A stretch of 64,000 bases of DNA, from NCBI RefSeq assembly GCF_037975245.1, contig NC_092571.1:15621917-15685916 (forward strand). Reading direction: 5' to 3'. Under the pieces are notes generated by a model. That model was not told the DNA's origin and did not search any database. It saw nothing but the letters and a program-made list of their open reading frames with translations. The first letter of the stretch is position 1; each line of letters starts with the position of its first letter. The DNA is from Apostichopus japonicus (taxonomy: Eukaryota > Echinodermata > Holothuroidea > Aspidochirotida > Stichopodidae). Both the position numbers and the translations under genes were made by a program. Below are positions 61,295 through 64,000 of the stretch, one piece after another.

Positions 61295-63985
61295 ATGTCT
61301 CACCATTTTCTTTTGTTTCAGAAGCTCCGAAAATTGATGCAGAAATCCCAGCGCTATTCTTTCCATCTTTCCAACTACAGGTTCTACTCTCTCTCTCGCA
61401 TTATTCCCTCAGGTCTACAGGTCACACACCAACCAGCACTAGGGACACTCCCTCCAGGACTCCAGAGAGAGTGGAACCGAGTCTTACACAGCACCTCCAT
61501 CCGTCTCATCAACATCCTCACCAAACACTGCCAATTGTCCTTAGATAGCCTCAACGATGATATCCTGAGGCTGAAGCTTGAATTACAGTCATGCTGCACC
61601 GATGACGAATGGACTCAGTACACTAACAAAATTAACTTGTGTTTGTCTCAGCAGAACATTGCACTCACAGAAAGAAGAAATAAGAAAATGACTGACCTTC
61701 AGAAAAGACGGAAACGTACCGCTTGCAACCGTTTTAGAAGGCCCCAGACTCCATCTGAGTCTGCACCACCATCCTCAACTGCAGTTGTTAACTTATCTTC
61801 TTCTACTCTTACCAGTGCAGACCTTAGGCTTCTCTCCAAAGGACTCAACTTCTGTCCTACTCCTCCAGCATTTGACCAAGCGGAACTGAGTCAAGATCTT
61901 ACTCATTTCTTTCGCAGAATTCGCCTTCGTGAGTTTTTCCTAGATGATCCTCCAACTGAACGGGAACCCTTCTGCAAGAAAAGTTCTTGGATGCCTCCTA
62001 AGAACAGAGTCCCTGTTTTAGAAGCCTACACACAGGTCGTCAGCTCTGAGACTAACCAGTCAAACTCTCCTCTCCGCAGAACACACGACAACCTTCCAAG
62101 AGATGAGCGAACAGCACTCTCCTCACTGATGTCTCGCAGTGACATTATCATCAAGCCAGCCGACAAAGGTTCTGCAGTTGTCATCCAGGATCGACAGGAT
62201 TACATCAAGGAAGCCATGCGTCATCTCTCCAACAGTGATATTTACACTCTTCTTGATTCTGATCCCACAGATATTTTCTCCCAGCAGATAAAACAGACCA
62301 TCACTGATATGTACCAGCGGAACCAGATCTCTAAGAAGGCTGTTTCTTTCCTTTCTCCCACAGACTGTAAGGCAGCCAGGTTTTATCTCCTGCCCAAAAT
62401 TCACAAGCCTGGTAACCCTGGTAGGCCTATCATCTCGGGCAATGGGTCCCCCACCGAGAAGATATCCTTGTTTGTGGACCACTTCATCAAACCTCTTGTT
62501 CCTCAGATTAATTCTTATATCCATGACACTCCAGATTTCCTCAGGAAACTTGAAGATATCAAAAACCAAATCCCCAGTACAGCCATCATCGGTACTTTCG
62601 ACGTCACTTCTCTGTACACTAACATCCCTCATGCTGAAGGTATCGCAGCCACGTGTGCAGCCCTGTCTAAGAAGGTCCACCCTTGTCCACCCATCTCTGA
62701 CATCAAAGCTCTCATGCAACAGGTTCTCACCAAAAACAACTTCACGTTCATGGACAAGCATTACCTTCAAAGACACGGGACAGCCATGGGAACCAGGATG
62801 GCTCCTTCCTATGCATGCCTGTTTATGTCTAGCCTTGAAGAACGCATGCTCAGTACGGCTCCCTGTCGTCCCCTTATCTGGTGGCGCTACATCGATGACA
62901 TCTTCTTCATTTGGACCAGTGATGAGGATAGCCTGCTCACCTTCATCAATCATATCAATTCTTTCCACAGCACCATCAAATTCACCTCTGATTACTCTCA
63001 CCAACAGGTTAACTTTCTCGATGTGACTGTTCGCAAGGAACACGGTTCTCTCTCCACAGACTTATACACCAAGCCCACAGACACACACCAGTATCTCCAT
63101 TCTTCAAGCTGCCATCCCCGTCACTGCAAGTCTGGAATTGCCTACAGTCAAGCACTACGTCTTCGTCGCATTTGCTCTAACAATTCCTCTTTCATTCGCC
63201 ATACAGATGCTTTGGAAAAACACCTTATTGCCAGGGGCCATAGTGCCAAAAGGGTGCGTGAAGCCATTCAGAGAGTCCGCTCCCTTTCCAGATCATCTAC
63301 TTTGGCAGTGAAGGACAAAAAGGGACGAGATTGCGACAACAAGCTGCCCCTCGTTGTTACTTTCCACCCAAATCTTCCTCCCCTTCAGAAAATCACCTCT
63401 AACAACCACAACATTCTCCTCACTTCAGATAGACTCCAACGAGCCATCCCTGAAAAACCCATCATCGCCTACAGACGACCACGCAACCTACGAGACCTTC
63501 TTGTACGTGCTGCTGTTCCACCTCTTACTTCTAACCCCACACCCATTCAGCATGGTACCTTCAAATGTGATCGTACTTCGAGATGCATCGTCTGCAGCCA
63601 CCACATTGTTGAATCCAATTCCATCACCAGCCACAGCATGCAACTCACACACAAGACTAAGGGTCACATCACTTGCACTACCACCAATGTCATCTATCTG
63701 ATCTCTTGTAGAGTTTGCGGCATCCAGTATGTTGGCGAAACCAAAACCACCCTCAAGAAGCGTTTCTATGGTCACAGATCCACAGTCAACACCATGAAGA
63801 CTGAGACCCCAGTTGGAGAACATTTTAACCTTCCCAACCATACCATTAACGACATGTCCCTACAGGGGATTGAATCCTTAGGTAGCCGTCCTGACCTAGT
63901 ACGTATCAGCAGAGAGAGGCTCTGGATGCAACGCCTTCGTACCATTCAACCTCATGGGCTGAACATTCAGGAAGGACATGACTAA
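61295..63985 (+). CDS. Penelope-like element copy 5: reverse transcriptase + GIY-YIG endonuclease
   Basis: 896 residues from ATG 61295; open upstream to 61136. Numbering from this ATG: IKPADKGSAVV near 286-296, the Penelope N-terminal RT motif; LPKIHKPGNPGRPIIS before the palm; FDVTSLYTNIP with catalytic Asp 436; GTAMGTRMAPSYA; WWRYIDDIFFIW with Asp 534-535; VNFLDVTV. Then SCHPRHCKSGIAYSQALRLR, a CDRTSRCIVCSHH Cys-rich linker, and a GIY-YIG endonuclease: VIYL at about 799-802, QYVGETKTTL at 811-820, Arg 823, catalytic Glu 842 in GEHFN. RT plus GIY-YIG is diagnostic of endonuclease-positive Penelope-like elements. All catalytic residues are intact, so the element may be active. It makes cDNA at nicked target DNA. 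Confidence 0.93.
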   Translation: MSHHFLLFQKLRKLMQKSQRYSFHLSNYRFYSLSRIIPSGLQVTHQPALGTLPPGLQREWNRVLHSTSIRLINILTKHCQLSLDSLNDDILRLKLELQSCCTDDEWTQYTNKINLCLSQQNIALTERRNKKMTDLQKRRKRTACNRFRRPQTPSESAPPSSTAVVNLSSSTLTSADLRLLSKGLNFCPTPPAFDQAELSQDLTHFFRRIRLREFFLDDPPTEREPFCKKSSWMPPKNRVPVLEAYTQVVSSETNQSNSPLRRTHDNLPRDERTALSSLMSRSDIIIKPADKGSAVVIQDRQDYIKEAMRHLSNSDIYTLLDSDPTDIFSQQIKQTITDMYQRNQISKKAVSFLSPTDCKAARFYLLPKIHKPGNPGRPIISGNGSPTEKISLFVDHFIKPLVPQINSYIHDTPDFLRKLEDIKNQIPSTAIIGTFDVTSLYTNIPHAEGIAATCAALSKKVHPCPPISDIKALMQQVLTKNNFTFMDKHYLQRHGTAMGTRMAPSYACLFMSSLEERMLSTAPCRPLIWWRYIDDIFFIWTSDEDSLLTFINHINSFHSTIKFTSDYSHQQVNFLDVTVRKEHGSLSTDLYTKPTDTHQYLHSSSCHPRHCKSGIAYSQALRLRRICSNNSSFIRHTDALEKHLIARGHSAKRVREAIQRVRSLSRSSTLAVKDKKGRDCDNKLPLVVTFHPNLPPLQKITSNNHNILLTSDRLQRAIPEKPIIAYRRPRNLRDLLVRAAVPPLTSNPTPIQHGTFKCDRTSRCIVCSHHIVESNSITSHSMQLTHKTKGHITCTTTNVIYLISCRVCGIQYVGETKTTLKKRFYGHRSTVNTMKTETPVGEHFNLPNHTINDMSLQGIESLGSRPDLVRISRERLWMQRLRTIQPHGLNIQEGHD

Positions 63986-64000
63986 CTTTCCTCTGTTCCC

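Larger units (their letters stand above)
52111..64000. mobile_element. Array of five Penelope-like retroelements, three - then two +
   Basis: The repeat unit is about 3.25 kb: a 2850-bp open frame plus a linker of about 400 bp. Units 1 (frame 52539-55388), 2 (55790-58639) and 3 (from 59039, cut at 59959) are on the - strand. Units 4 (59964-60733, cut) and 5 (61136-63985) are on the + strand. Units are more than 99% identical by eye, with a few substitutions and variable G-tract length. Tandem and inverted units sharing terminal sequence are the usual genomic arrangement of Penelope-like elements. The array continues past the window. Confidence 0.9.

Overview
The window is eukaryotic nuclear DNA from a marine invertebrate. 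Genes are split into small exons with GT..AG introns, there are long A+T-rich introns, and several classes of animal transposable elements are present. The gene family (secreted fibrinogen-domain lectins with a Thr-rich stalk) and the repeat content would suit an echinoderm such as a sea cucumber, but that placement is inference. All comparisons and counts below were made by eye.

The backbone is a tandem array of fibrinogen-related (FReD/FREP-like) lectin genes on the + strand. Gene 1 (stalk exon 3099-3343, fibrinogen exons 4160-4342, 6943-7204, 9724-9992) lacks its signal exon in this window. Gene 2 is complete in exon content: signal exon 19902-19959, 36-nt exon 28030-28065, stalk exon 28636-29129, fibrinogen exons 29688-29867, 31399-31671, 34298-34566. 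It carries a 5-nt frameshifting insertion in exon 5. Gene 3 has the signal exon 40295-40352, the 36-nt exon 48418-48453 and a greatly expanded stalk exon 48992-50028; its fibrinogen exons are not in the window. A degenerate RING/coiled-coil TRAIP-like fragment lies upstream of genes 2 and 3, so the duplicated unit is roughly 22-23 kb. Intron 1 contains its own repeated module (seven copies).

Mobile elements inserted after the duplications can be delimited because the other paralogue keeps the empty site. They are: a DNA transposon with 12-bp terminal inverted repeats, a 4-bp AGTA target duplication and a cluster of a 14-bp subterminal motif (17062-19646); a 5'-truncated Jockey/CR1-type LINE (20653-22900); a non-autonomous hAT-like element with an 8-bp target duplication (50437-51175); and a small retroposon-like insert (about 32456-32569). 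From 52111 to the window end lies an array of five nearly identical Penelope-like retroelements (PLEs): three on the - strand, then two on the + strand, meeting head to head at about 59960. Each element that is full length encodes a reverse transcriptase joined to a GIY-YIG endonuclease, and every linker carries a hammerhead-ribozyme-like motif.

The most notable biology is the pattern of divergence between lectin genes 1 and 2. Almost every codon difference in the fibrinogen exons changes the amino acid (44 replacement against 5 silent codons), while about 740 bp of 3' flank right after the stop codon differ at only 3 sites. With the stalk growing from 81 to 164 to 345 residues across the array, this looks like a diversifying secreted recognition-lectin cluster. 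A conserved extra acceptor followed by an open frame with a hydrophobic tail sits before the last exon of both genes.
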